A stretch of DNA of 64,000 bases, taken from Palsa-360 sp963710315. Lineage in GTDB: Bacteria > Acidobacteriota > Terriglobia > Acidiferrales > UBA7541. Position numbers and translations under genes: made by a program. Positions 26,747-35,902 of the stretch are shown in pieces. The first letter of the stretch is position 1; every line of letters begins with the position of its first letter. A model generated the notes under the pieces. It did not search any database. It was given only the letters and a program-made list of their open reading frames with translations, and was not told the origin of the DNA. The DNA lies in assembly GCA_963710315.1 (NCBI GenBank), contig CAVPZW010000009.1, positions 434,001 through 498,000 on the forward strand, read 5' to 3'.

Positions 26747-28439
26747 TGCGCTGCTGAAAACAACCGGCGCAGATGCTAGACTCAACCGTTTGAATTCCAC
26801 GGCTCCAATCCGCTCGCGCGCCGCCGAAGAAGGCAGCTTCCAGATTCCAATCTGGGCCGTCCCGTTTATTCCGCTGCTCCTGTACGTGTGCTTGTTCAGC
26901 GGCCTTGGCGCGCTTGGCCTCGTTGGGCCGGACGAGCCGCGCTACGCCGCAATCGCACGCGCCATGGCCGAGACGCATGATTGGGTAACGCCGCGCCTCT
27001 GGGGCGCGCCGTGGTTTGAGAAACCAGTGCTCTACTACTGGACTGCGGGAATGGCCATGCGCGTTTTCGGCGTCGGCGAATTCGCCGCCCGCCTGCCTTC
27101 GGCCCTCGCCGCTCTGCTCGCAACCATGGCCATCGCATGGACCGCTCTTCGCTCCTACGGCGTCGCCGCGGCCTGGTTCTCTCTCTTGATGCTGCCCACG
27201 TCGGTGGCCATAATCGGCTTCTCGCGCGCGGCAAGCCCGGACATGCTTTTTACCGGCCTGCTGGCTGCCGCCATGGCCATCGCCAGCGAAATATTGCAAA
27301 AGCCGCGGCCCGGGCCGGTGCTGCGCATCGCCTTTGGATTTTTTCTGGGCGCCGCGGTACTGGCAAAGGGCCCTGCCGCCGTGATTCTGGCGGGCGGCGC
27401 GACTCTTCTGTGGGCCGCGCTTTCCCGGCAGTGGCGCGCGCCATTTCGTTTCCTGCATCCCTTGATCATCGCCGTATTTTGCGCCACGTCGCTGCCCTGG
27501 TACGTTCTCTGCGCGTTGCGCAATCCGGATTTTCTGCGCGTCTTCATCTGGCAGCATAATTTTCAGCGCTATCTCACTCCCATTTTCGAGCATCGCCAGC
27601 CATTCTGGTTTTTCGGCCCGATTTTCCTTCTGGGAATTCTTCCGTGGCTGCCGCTGCTGATTACCGCGATGGCCGATGCGCTGAGCCATTGGAACTTCGG
27701 ACAGGGAAAATACTCGCCCACACTTTTCGTGGGCTGCTGGGCGTTCTTCCCTCTGTTCTTTTTCAGCCTGTCCCAATCAAAGTTGCCGGGATACATTCTT
27801 CCGGCAGTCCCGCCGGCGGTACTTTTGATTGTCAGAAGCTGTGTGAGGCAGTTTGAGCGCAAAGCTGCTGGAACACGCCTCGCCGTGGCCACGGTTGGAA
27901 TTGTGTTTCCAATTCTGCTTGGAGTTGTGAGCGCCAAACCCAGCCTGGCTTTCGGTCCGGGAATTACCATCGATCCGCACCCCATTCGAGGGATTCAAGC
28001 CACTCTTGTAGCGGGGATCATTGGCGGCACTCTGGTCGTTGCCTTTGCACTCTATCGCAAGTGGAATTGCGCGATGTGCGCAGCCGCTTGCACCATCGTG
28101 ATTCTCCTGTTGATCGCAAGCCACAGGGTATTGCCGGGAGTGGACGCGTATGTTTCGGTAAGACCCGCAGCCAACAGTCTTATCAACACCTTCCATCCCA
28201 GGCCGGATGAAATCGCTGTCTGCCGAATGCCGCGCGCCTACCAATACGGATTGGATTATTACTTTGGGACTGAATTGCCGGAATGGACGGCGGAAAACTC
28301 CAAGGCAAGATTCCTGTTTTGCAATCGAGAGTCGCTCGAAGCTCCGCGATTGAGCGGCATGCCCGGGCTGGGCCAAAGTGCGGCTGCGGGAGAGGGAAAG
28401 ATATTTTTCGTAGTCTTGCGCCCTGCGGCGGATAAATAG
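26697..28439 (+). CDS. ArnT/PMT-family glycosyltransferase
   Basis: A membrane protein of up to 580 residues with about 11-12 hydrophobic helices. The N-terminal motif GPDEPRYAAIARAMAETHDWVTP, including the DEPRY acidic pair, followed by PWFEKPVLYYW, is the hallmark of ArnT-like and other PMT-type (GT-C) glycosyltransferases that use polyprenyl-phosphate sugars. It could modify lipid A or another envelope glycan; both lipid A genes are next to it but on the opposite strand. The first 25-30 codons overlap the GATTCGTGATT repeats, so the true start is probably later, for example TTG at 26790. Confidence 0.85.
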   Translation: MARCSRITNHESPVTIFALLKTTGADARLNRLNSTAPIRSRAAEEGSFQIPIWAVPFIPLLLYVCLFSGLGALGLVGPDEPRYAAIARAMAETHDWVTPRLWGAPWFEKPVLYYWTAGMAMRVFGVGEFAARLPSALAALLATMAIAWTALRSYGVAAAWFSLLMLPTSVAIIGFSRAASPDMLFTGLLAAAMAIASEILQKPRPGPVLRIAFGFFLGAAVLAKGPAAVILAGGATLLWAALSRQWRAPFRFLHPLIIAVFCATSLPWYVLCALRNPDFLRVFIWQHNFQRYLTPIFEHRQPFWFFGPIFLLGILPWLPLLITAMADALSHWNFGQGKYSPTLFVGCWAFFPLFFFSLSQSKLPGYILPAVPPAVLLIVRSCVRQFERKAAGTRLAVATVGIVFPILLGVVSAKPSLAFGPGITIDPHPIRGIQATLVAGIIGGTLVVAFALYRKWNCAMCAAACTIVILLLIASHRVLPGVDAYVSVRPAANSLINTFHPRPDEIAVCRMPRAYQYGLDYYFGTELPEWTAENSKARFLFCNRESLEAPRLSGMPGLGQSAAAGEGKIFFVVLRPAADK

Positions 28440-28452
28440 AGGATTCCCGAAC

Positions 28453-29400
28453 CTACCTGATTTCCGGCAGCGGCTCGCCCGACAGCGGCAAATTCACCAG
28501 AAAAAAACTGACGATGCGGTTCTCGTAGTTGCGCTTATCCTCGTCCGACATTCCGCCGTAATTTCCATGCTGCAATGCGGCAATTTCGTGCGGCGCGGGA
28601 GAAACGCGGAACAGCTCGGCCGTCGAAGCGGCAAGTCCCGGGTCGTCCGGCGATTGAAGGTAAAGTTGAGCCACACCCGAAAGTTTGCCGATTCGCGCTT
28701 TCAATGGCTGCACGTTCTTAAATTGCGAGTTGAGCTGCTCGAATATCATTTGCGACATCCTGGTAATCAAGGGAAGCGACCCAAGACCGGATCGGCTGAT
28801 CTGCAACGCCACCATGTCCTCCGGGCGGTCGTATGGCGATTCCGCCACTATGGCGCGGACGCGGCGGTCATCTGTGGCTTCCGCGAGCGCCACATAGGCG
28901 CCCATGCTCACGCCCCACAAACCAAAACGGTTCACATCCACATCGCCACGGTTGGCTACGGCATCCATGGCGGCCCGCAATTCCTCAACTTCCTGATATC
29001 CAAGCGTGGAACGCCCTCCGGAAGATCCGTGCGCCGAAAAATCAAAGGCAAGCACATTGTATTGCTGATCCTGCAAGGCCGACGCCAGCGTCAAAAGTTC
29101 TCCGCGGCTTGATCCGTAGGCCGGGCACAAGATGATCGTGGGCGCGGATTTCAGTCCGGGAAAGAACCAGGCGTCGCGCGATCCCTCGCCTTTCACCGTA
29201 AAATTAAGATCTTCAGGATGGCCGGGAAACGCCTGGAGATTGAGCTCCGAGTGGCTCCGCGCGGGCATCACCATGCTGTAAACCATGTAGCCTGAAATGG
29301 AACCAGCGGTGAGCAGCGCAAAAAAAACCAGTGCCAAAACGGCAATGGCCAGCTTGGTGTACCACATCGAGGGGTGTCGAAATTCGGAAATGAAATCCAT
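28453..29400 (-). CDS. Membrane-anchored alpha/beta hydrolase
   Basis: A 315-residue protein with one N-terminal membrane helix (about 16-42) and an alpha/beta-hydrolase domain. The nucleophile elbow is GVSMGA, the oxyanion region is ILCPAYGSSRGE, and a short FDFSAHGSSGG segment precedes it. Its His lies near LQHGNYGG. This pattern matches the YqkD/S9-like serine hydrolases with an anchor. Substrate unknown. It converges with the glycosyltransferase gene, with 13 bp between stops and no visible terminator. Confidence 0.82.
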   Translation of the reverse strand: MDFISEFRHPSMWYTKLAIAVLALVFFALLTAGSISGYMVYSMVMPARSHSELNLQAFPGHPEDLNFTVKGEGSRDAWFFPGLKSAPTIILCPAYGSSRGELLTLASALQDQQYNVLAFDFSAHGSSGGRSTLGYQEVEELRAAMDAVANRGDVDVNRFGLWGVSMGAYVALAEATDDRRVRAIVAESPYDRPEDMVALQISRSGLGSLPLITRMSQMIFEQLNSQFKNVQPLKARIGKLSGVAQLYLQSPDDPGLAASTAELFRVSPAPHEIAALQHGNYGGMSDEDKRNYENRIVSFFLVNLPLSGEPLPEIR

Positions 29401-29567
29401 GCGCTTAGATTAGTGACCTTGGAGCGAAGTCCTGCCCACTTGGCCGATCCGCTGGGAGCCAGGACTTGCCGCTCAACGAATAAATCGTAGCACAAGTGGC
29501 AGCAGGCCACGGGCAACCGATCCGCGGAATGTTTCCGAAGTACATGCAACCCTCTTATTGAATAAGT

Positions 29568-30581
29568 ATGGTAAAAATGGTTATGAACGCCGCGACCCAA
29601 AGGCCAGGTACCAGTTCCATGCAGATCGTCGATCTACGGCAATTGACCTCATGGCAGCTTAGCCCATTGCTTGCCGAAGAGGCGCGCCAGTGGCGGGAAG
29701 AACTCTGCTGGGATTATCTCGCCTCGACGACGCTGATTAAGAAGTTTATCGACGCGCGCTCTCTCACGGGCTCCGCCATCCTGGAAAATGGGCGCCCCAT
29801 CGGGTACGCATTTTACGTACTCGAAGAACACAAAGGACTGGTCGGCGGGCTGTTCGTCTCGCCCAGTTTTTCTCAGCAGGATTTGAGCCATAGACTTCTC
29901 ACGGATACGCTCACCACGCTCAGCGGCATCCCCAAGCTTGAGCGCATTGAGGCACAGCTCATCCCCTTCGGCTATCAGCTGGACAAGATCCTCAACGAGT
30001 ATGGTTTCCGCCTGCATATGCGGCAGTTCATGATCGCGAAGCTCGCGCCACACGCGGGCGAGGCGCTCGACGTTCTCCCAGGCCTCATCCGCGAAGGGCC
30101 CGGAGCTGGTTTGATCCTCGAGCGCTGGGATCACCGTTACTTCGAGCCTTGCGCGCGGCTCATTCAGCTCGCCTATGCCGATCATGTCGACGGCGACATC
30201 AACGATCAATATCGCAGCGAATCGGGCGCCCTTCGTTTTCTGAAAAACATCATCATTCTGCCGGGCTGCGGACAGTTTCAGCCTGAAGCTTCTTTTGTGC
30301 TGCGCGCTCCCCACGAGAATCACCTCGTCGGGGTGGTCCTGAATTCGCGCGTTGCCGAGGGCGTCGGCCACATCACTCAAATCTGCGCCATGCCCGGCTA
30401 TCAGGGACGCGGCCTGGGGCGCCGCCTGATGGAAGCGTCCCTGCAGGCGCTGCGCGTGCGCCACTTTACAGCCGTTTCGCTCACGGTAACTTCGGGCAAC
30501 CAGCGCGCCGTGCATCTCTACGAAAAACTCGGATTTGCCACCGTGAAGAAATTCGCTGCGGGAGTCTGGACCGCATCGTAA
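29568..30581 (+). CDS. GNAT-family N-acetyltransferase, probable tandem-domain
   Basis: A 337-residue protein. The C-terminal half carries the acetyl-CoA motif QGRGLGRRLMEASL and the final GNAT segment TSGNQRAVHLYEKLGF. The N-terminal half has a weaker similar layout (GLFVSPSFSQQDLSHRLL), suggesting two GNAT folds of which only the second is clearly active. Several starts are possible: ATG at 29568 is the longest and ATG at 29619 (MQIVDLRQ) is more like the family and has AAAGG upstream. Substrate unknown; the gene is monocistronic. Confidence 0.82.
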   Translation: MVKMVMNAATQRPGTSSMQIVDLRQLTSWQLSPLLAEEARQWREELCWDYLASTTLIKKFIDARSLTGSAILENGRPIGYAFYVLEEHKGLVGGLFVSPSFSQQDLSHRLLTDTLTTLSGIPKLERIEAQLIPFGYQLDKILNEYGFRLHMRQFMIAKLAPHAGEALDVLPGLIREGPGAGLILERWDHRYFEPCARLIQLAYADHVDGDINDQYRSESGALRFLKNIIILPGCGQFQPEASFVLRAPHENHLVGVVLNSRVAEGVGHITQICAMPGYQGRGLGRRLMEASLQALRVRHFTAVSLTVTSGNQRAVHLYEKLGFATVKKFAAGVWTAS

Positions 30582-30590
30582 CAGGCAGCG

Positions 30591-30634
30591 AATTTGAGAT
30601 TTGGGAAATAGTTCTAAATTTCAAATCTCAAATT
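30591..30634. terminator. 13-bp inverted repeat after the acetyltransferase gene
   Basis: AATTTGAGATTTG at 30591-30603 pairs exactly with CAAATCTCAAATT at 30622-30634 across an 18-base loop. It starts 10 bp after the stop codon at 30581. The stem is AT-rich and no long T-run follows, so it is either a weak terminator or an extragenic repeat. Confidence 0.45.
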
Positions 30635-30723
30635 TGAAATTCTCCGCGCCCCGGTGCCGCTCGGGAAACCTGCGCCTGCCCGCCGCTTGCTGATTGATTC
30701 CCGCATTTGCCATACTACAAATC

Positions 30724-31644
30724 ATGCGCAGCAAGTTGATGCCCGTGCTGGCCTCCCTATCCATACTGATCGCAGCGGGAGCAGCGCGCGCGGACGAAAT
30801 CCGCCTGAAAGACGGCAGCAAAATCATCGGAACGATTGTGGGCTTTGAGAACGATTCCTTCCGAGTGGAAACCTCCTACGGATTCGCCCTCATCCGAAAA
30901 GACAAAGTCGCGGACATCAATATCACCGCCGCGAAAAAAGAACCCGAGCCAAAAGTAAAATCGGCCGCGCCCCAGGAGTCCGCTGCCGCCGCGCCGCCAG
31001 CCATCGTTCCCGCCGTCGTGAAGGAGCCTTCTTCACCGGCAAACGCCACGCCGGAGGCAACCGCGCCTGCCGCGAAGGCTGACCCTGCGTCATCCAAAGT
31101 AAAAACCGTGGCCACCGTGCAGCCCGCGCCTCCTCCTGCGCCGCCCGCGCCGCCGCCGGCTCCGGAGCCGGTAGTGATTCGCGACGAAATTCGCGGCAAT
31201 CAATACGTGAATCTCACCTACGGATTCCAAATGTATAAACCGCCGAGCTGGGACCTGATCCCGGCCGCGCGCAAGGCCCTGCCCGATGCCGTCGCCGCCC
31301 TCGGCACCAGCGATCAGACGACGCTGATGGTCATCGGCCGCGAACATGCCAAGGATTCTCTCGATGCGCACGCCGCCGCCACCGGAAAAGCACTCGGCGA
31401 CGTCTACGAACATTACCGCCAGATTTCCAGCCGCCACACCACCATCGCCGGATTCCCGGCCGTCGAGCAGCGCGCGCGCGGAAGCGCCGACGGCCGCGAC
31501 TGGTCGGTAATCCTGCTGACACTATTAAATGGCGGCGATGCCTACACTCTGCTGGGAATGACCTGGGCGGATTCGGACCTGATCCAGGTTCAGGAAAACG
31601 TAATCTCTAAAGCCGTAAACAGCCTGACGTTTGTTGCGCCGTGA
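30724..31644 (+). CDS. Exported two-domain protein with Pro/Ala linker
   Basis: A 306-residue exported protein of unknown function. Signal peptide MRSKLMPVLASLSILIAA ends at about residue 22. A small beta domain follows (EIRLKDGSKIIGTIVGF...), which resembles Sm-like or LSM-type strands. A long Ala/Pro/Lys linker runs from about 80 to 155, including a PPAPPAPPPAPEP stretch. The C-terminal 150 residues (from NLTYGFQMYKPPSW to SLTFV) resemble the PsbP/DcrB/Mog1 fold. The chosen ATG removes ten residues that would spoil the signal peptide. Confidence 0.75.
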   Translation: MRSKLMPVLASLSILIAAGAARADEIRLKDGSKIIGTIVGFENDSFRVETSYGFALIRKDKVADINITAAKKEPEPKVKSAAPQESAAAAPPAIVPAVVKEPSSPANATPEATAPAAKADPASSKVKTVATVQPAPPPAPPAPPPAPEPVVIRDEIRGNQYVNLTYGFQMYKPPSWDLIPAARKALPDAVAALGTSDQTTLMVIGREHAKDSLDAHAAATGKALGDVYEHYRQISSRHTTIAGFPAVEQRARGSADGRDWSVILLTLLNGGDAYTLLGMTWADSDLIQVQENVISKAVNSLTFVAP

Positions 31645-31815
31645 ATCGTGATTTGTGAATCGTGCTTCGTGGGGACGGCCTTGGCCGGATGCGAGCCGGG
31701 CACCCTCCGCGAATCACATATCGAAGCAAATCTTCGCCCTGCTCAGTGCCAGCCAAGTAATGCCCGTCATGGGGCATGGGTCATGGGGCACGAATCACAA
31801 ATCACGACTCACGAA

Positions 31816-32847
31816 TCACGTCACATTCACCATCACCGTGTGATACCCCGTGGCCCCATCCGGCCATTCGCCGGACTTGGAAGATGTCTGCACTTTGCCG
31901 TTGCCGTCCGTGGCGCGCACTTGAATATCGTGCTTGCCGCTTTGCGGATTGGTCCACACGTAGCGCCAGAATGCCCACACCTGCGACGGCATCGGGTTGC
32001 TGAAAATCTGGCAGGGATTCCACGTGCCTCCGCCGTCCGTTGAAATTTCCACCCTCGAGACGCCCGCTGCATTCGCAATCGCCCATCCGGTGACCACAAA
32101 ACTTTGCCCCGCAATTTGCGGTGCGATCTGTGTCGAATTGTGCGGATCGGTGATCACCGATTGCAGTTGCCGCTCGCCATCGTTCGACCAGCCCATCCAT
32201 TCCCAATATCCCAGATGGCTTTTGTCCACCAGCTCGATGCGCGTCAGCCACTTGGGCGTCTTCATGCCGTAAATCCCGGGCATCAGCACGCGCAAAGGAA
32301 AACCATGAATGCGCGTCAGCGGATCGCCGTCCATGTCATAGGCCAGAAAATTTCCCGCGCGCGACAATCGCTCTATCGTGTGGCCCGTCGTGTAGCCCTC
32401 CGCCGCGTACAGGATGGCGTACTTGGCGTTGGCCTTGGGCCCGGCGCGCTCCAAGAGCGGCCGCAGCAGCGTCCCGCGCCAGTCGGCCGTATCGATCAGC
32501 CCGCCCGCAATTTCATTCGAAATGCACTCCAGCGTGAGGGTCGTCTCATAGGGCGCCAGCTTTCGAATGTCGTCATAGTCAAAGTGCAGCGCGTCCGTCA
32601 CCAGCCCATCAATCGTCAGAGACCACTTGTTCACGTCCACCGCAGGCTCGCCATGCGACGATGTCACATAAAACTGGTCCACAGGTGCAATCGCCCGCAG
32701 CGCTGCCTCCGCTCCAAAATGCTCATACCCCTTCACATCAACATTGGCCGCCCCAAATCCATAAGACAGCGAACGATACACCGCATAGGGCAGCAGTATC
32801 CCCAGCCCCGCGCCCCCGGCAATCGAAATGAATCTGCGTCGCTCCAT
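31816..32847 (-). CDS. Tat-exported molybdopterin oxidoreductase (sulfite oxidase family)
   Basis: A 343-residue protein with a twin-arginine-type N-terminus (ERRRFISIAGG) and an oxidoreductase Mo-cofactor domain. The probable molybdenum-ligating cysteine is Cys108 in TLECISNE. Other family features are the segments GLVTDALHFDYDDIRKL and GYTTGHTIE, MPGIYGMKTPKWLTRIEL, and a C-terminal dimerisation domain from about 245 (VVTGWAIANAAGVSRVEIS). It could be a sulfite dehydrogenase or another SUOX-type enzyme; no haem partner gene is adjacent. Repeats of the GATTCGTG type lie just after its stop. Confidence 0.87.
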   Translation of the reverse strand: MERRRFISIAGGAGLGILLPYAVYRSLSYGFGAANVDVKGYEHFGAEAALRAIAPVDQFYVTSSHGEPAVDVNKWSLTIDGLVTDALHFDYDDIRKLAPYETTLTLECISNEIAGGLIDTADWRGTLLRPLLERAGPKANAKYAILYAAEGYTTGHTIERLSRAGNFLAYDMDGDPLTRIHGFPLRVLMPGIYGMKTPKWLTRIELVDKSHLGYWEWMGWSNDGERQLQSVITDPHNSTQIAPQIAGQSFVVTGWAIANAAGVSRVEISTDGGGTWNPCQIFSNPMPSQVWAFWRYVWTNPQSGKHDIQVRATDGNGKVQTSSKSGEWPDGATGYHTVMVNVT

Positions 32848-33095
32848 ATGCCCTCGTTCGAATGTACCACTACTTAGATGCTACGAAGGATTGAGCGATT
32901 CGGATGAGGGGCTTTGTCGGTAAGCAAAATCAAAGAGGATATCCATGACGCGGGCGTCCGCATGCATTGCACCGTGGACCTTCGAGTTTTCTAGCGCCCA
33001 GCTGGCGAAGGCCCGCATCACGGATTCAAGAGAGCTAAGTCAAAAGCTTTAAACACAGAGAGCACAGACGACACTGAGAAAGCCAAGAGAAAAGT

Positions 33096-34373
33096 TTACG
33101 TGCCTTCGGACCACGAAGCCAGGTACAGCTCCTGCTCGGGCGTGAGCTTGTCCATTTGGACGCCCATGGATTCGAGCTTGAGCTTGGCGATCTGGCGATC
33201 AATCACCTCGGGAACGACGTACACCCCCGGCTTCAACTCCGACGCGTGCTTCATCATGTATTCGGCGGAGAGAGCCTGGTTGGCGAAGCTCATATCCATC
33301 ACGGAGGCAGGGTGGCCTTCGGCGGCGGCCAGGTTGATGAGGCGTCCTTCGCCCAGCAAATAAATCCTGCGGCCATCCTTGGTCATGTACTCCTCGACGA
33401 ATGGGCGCGCGATGCGCTTGCCGTTGCACATTTTCTCGAGCGCGGGGATATCGATTTCGACGTTGAAGTGTCCGGAGTTGCAGATCACCGCGCCGTCCTT
33501 CATGCGCTCAAAGGAGTCGTGGGCCAGAACGGATTTGTTGCCGGTCACGGTGACAAAAATGTCGCCGATCTTGGCAGCTTCCGTCATGGGCATCACGCGG
33601 AAGCCGTCCATCACGGCTTCGATGGCGCGCACCGCGTTGATCTCGGTGACGATTACGTCCGCGCCCAAGCCCTTGGCGCGCATGGCCACGCCCTTGCCGC
33701 ACCAGCCGTATCCGGCAACCACTACTTTGAGGCCGGCGATCAGCAGGTTGGTGGAGCGAATGATTCCGTCAATCGTGGATTGCCCCGTGCCGTAGCGATT
33801 GTCGAAGAAATGCTTGGTCTCCGCATCGTTCACCGCAATCACGGGATACTTCAGCGTGCCGTCCTTGGCCATGGCGCGCAGGCGAATCACGCCGGTGGTG
33901 GTCTCTTCCGTTCCGCCGATCACGTCCTTCACCAGGTGCTGGTGTTTTGTCAGCAGAAGGGTGACCAGGTCCGCGCCATCGTCCATGGTCATTTGCGGCT
34001 TGTGATCAATGCAGGCGTTCAAGTGGGCGTAATAGGTGGCATTATCTTCGCCCTTGATCGCGTAGGTTGGAATTCCATAGTCCTTGATGAGCGACGAAGC
34101 CACTTCATCCTGCGTGGAAAGTGGATTCGATGCGCATAGCACCAAGTCGGCGCCGCCATCTCGCAGCGCGATGGCCAGGTTGGCCGTTTCGCTGGTCACG
34201 TGCAAGCACAAGGAAAGCCGCACGCCCTTCAGCGGCTGCTCCTTGATAAATCGCTTGCGGATCAATTGAAGAACGGGCATTTGCTGGTTTGCCCATTCGA
34301 TTTTTCGCTTGCCTGTCTCCGCGAGGTTCATGTCGCGAACGTCGCCCGCCGTGCTCGATACAGTCTTTGTCAC
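33096..34373 (-). CDS. ahcY: Adenosylhomocysteinase
   Basis: A 425-residue S-adenosylhomocysteine hydrolase. NAD-binding motif is VVAGYGWCGKGVAMRAKGLGA. Other conserved segments are LHVTSETANLAIAL, CASNPLSTQDEVA, NDAETKHFFDNRYGTGQS and CNSGHFNVEIDI. It breaks the methylation product SAH to adenosine and homocysteine. It follows metK on the same strand, linking SAM synthesis and SAH recycling, with a palindromic repeat in the 149-bp gap. Length and motifs are those of the ordinary enzyme. Confidence 0.96.
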   Translation of the reverse strand: MTKTVSSTAGDVRDMNLAETGKRKIEWANQQMPVLQLIRKRFIKEQPLKGVRLSLCLHVTSETANLAIALRDGGADLVLCASNPLSTQDEVASSLIKDYGIPTYAIKGEDNATYYAHLNACIDHKPQMTMDDGADLVTLLLTKHQHLVKDVIGGTEETTTGVIRLRAMAKDGTLKYPVIAVNDAETKHFFDNRYGTGQSTIDGIIRSTNLLIAGLKVVVAGYGWCGKGVAMRAKGLGADVIVTEINAVRAIEAVMDGFRVMPMTEAAKIGDIFVTVTGNKSVLAHDSFERMKDGAVICNSGHFNVEIDIPALEKMCNGKRIARPFVEEYMTKDGRRIYLLGEGRLINLAAAEGHPASVMDMSFANQALSAEYMMKHASELKPGVYVVPEVIDRQIAKLKLESMGVQMDKLTPEQELYLASWSEGT

Positions 34374-34397
34374 GCGAATCTCTCCTGTATTTCAATT

Positions 34398-34470
34398 TGT
34401 AGCGCCCGCCTTCAGGCGGGCACTTTGAACTAGGGCAGATGCTCGTCCGCCGCGGCGGGCGAGCGCTACA
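34398..34470. repeat. Palindromic repeat between metK and ahcY
   Basis: TGTAGCGC at 34398-34405 pairs with GCGCTACA at 34463-34470. Inside are the hairpins GCCCGCC-TTCA-GGCGGGC and a GC-rich palindrome around CCGCCGCGGCGG. The core CCGCCGCGGCGG reappears in the direct repeats near 50.1 and 50.8 kb. Confidence 0.75.
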
Positions 34471-34522
34471 GGGCAAACTGCAAGGCTGCCCCAAATTCTA
34501 CCGGCATCAATACGTTATTCTC

Positions 34523-35705
34523 TTAGCGACGAACGGCAACTTCCTTGCCGCCAAGCCCAGCCTGGCTGCGAATCGAGTCGGCCTTGTCCGTCAATTCCCA
34601 GGTAAAGCCCGGCCCAGTGCGGCCAAAATGCCCGAACGACGCAGTCGGCCGGTAAACCGGCCGCCGCAGGTTGAGCGATTCGATGATCCCGCGCGGGGTC
34701 AGCTTAAACGTGCTGCGAATCAAATCGGTGATCTTCTCATCGGGAATCGCGCCGGTGCCAAACGTATCGGCCATCACCGAAACGGGATCGGCAACGCCGA
34801 TGGCGTAGGCAAGCTGCACTTCCACCTTGCGCGCCACTCCCGCGGCCACCAAATTCTTGGCCACGTGCCGCGCCATGTAGCACGCCGAGCGGTCCACCTT
34901 CGAAGGATCCTTGCCCGAAAACGCGCCGCCGCCATGCCGGCTGTAGCCGCCATAGGTGTCCACAATAATCTTGCGCCCCGTCAAGCCCGCATCGCCCATC
35001 GGTCCGCCTACAACGAAGCGCCCCGTGGGATTGATGTGGAATTTCGTGTTCTTGTCCATCAGCCCGGCGGGAACCACTTTGTTAATCACTTCATCGCGCA
35101 CGGCATTTTGCAGGTCCGCATTCGAAACGGATTCGCTGTGCTGCGTTGAGATGACCACGGTATCCACGCGCACCGGCTTGTCGCCGTGATATTCGATGGT
35201 TACCTGGGATTTGCCGTCCGGGCGAAAGAAGTTGACGATGCCCTGCCGTCGAACATCGGAAAGCCGATGCACAAGCTTATGAGCCAGCGTGATGGGCAAC
35301 GGCATCAACTCTTCCGTCTCATCGCAGGCAAAGCCGAACATCAGGCCCTGATCGCCCGCGCCGCCCGTGTCCACGCCCATGGCAATGTCCGGGGACTGCC
35401 GCTTGAGCGACGAAACAACGGCGCAGGTTTCCGCGTCAAAACCGTACTTGGCGCGCGTGTAGCCAACATCGCGGATCACGTCGCGCGCAATGTCTGAATA
35501 GTCCAACACAGCCGAGGTGGTGATTTCACCGACGACCATGACCAATCCTGTGGTCACCAGAGTTTCGCAGGCCACTCGCCCCATGGGGTCTGACAGTGAG
35601 CACCGCGTCCAGCACGGCGTCGGAAACCTGGTCGGCAATCTTGTCCGGGTGTCCCTCGGTAACCGATTCCGAAGTAAATAGAAATTTGCGATTCTTGTCG
35701 CTCAA
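34523..35705 (-). CDS. metK: S-adenosylmethionine synthase, broken by a single-base frameshift
   Basis: Two overlapping frames together make a full-length SAM synthetase. The N-terminal part (from TTG at 35705, preceded by AAGGAG) reads LFTSESVTEGHPDKIADQ. The second part, entered near 35590, continues DPMGRVACETLVTTGLVMV and includes VDTGGAGDQGLMFGFA and GGGAFSGKDPSKVDRS. The join needs removal of one base in the stretch CTGTCAGACC. The enzyme makes SAM from ATP and methionine and is essential, so a sequencing error is likelier than a true loss. It lies between prfB and ahcY; about 390 residues when joined. Confidence 0.9.
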
Positions 35706-35783
35706 GCCGGCACTCCTTCTGAAAAATTCCGCAAAGAAGAACAGATACAACTCATGTGCGGGGAACTATTCTGGTCCGAATCG

Positions 35784-35812
35784 ACGCTAACATGCGACCC
35801 CAACCGTGTCAA
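35784..35812 (-). promoter_or_regulatory. Putative sigma-70 promoter upstream of metK
   Basis: On the minus strand a consensus -35 TTGACA (35812-35807) is followed after 17 bp by TAGCGT (35789-35784). It lies about 80 bp upstream of the metK start, in the 197-bp gap after prfB. I found no recognisable SAM- or SAH-riboswitch core in this leader. Confidence 0.5.
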
Positions 35813-35902
35813 CGAATTGAGGCCAAGCGTGTTGAGAGATCACTAAATAGCAAGAAGAAGGGGTTGGACTGCCATGGCGATCTGCTGGATTGGGCCGTCA
35901 GG

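Noticed and set aside
35706..35902. SAM or SAH riboswitch ahead of metK
   Set aside because: I looked for a SAM-I or SAH-type core with a following terminator in the 197-bp gap and found only a likely sigma-70 promoter.
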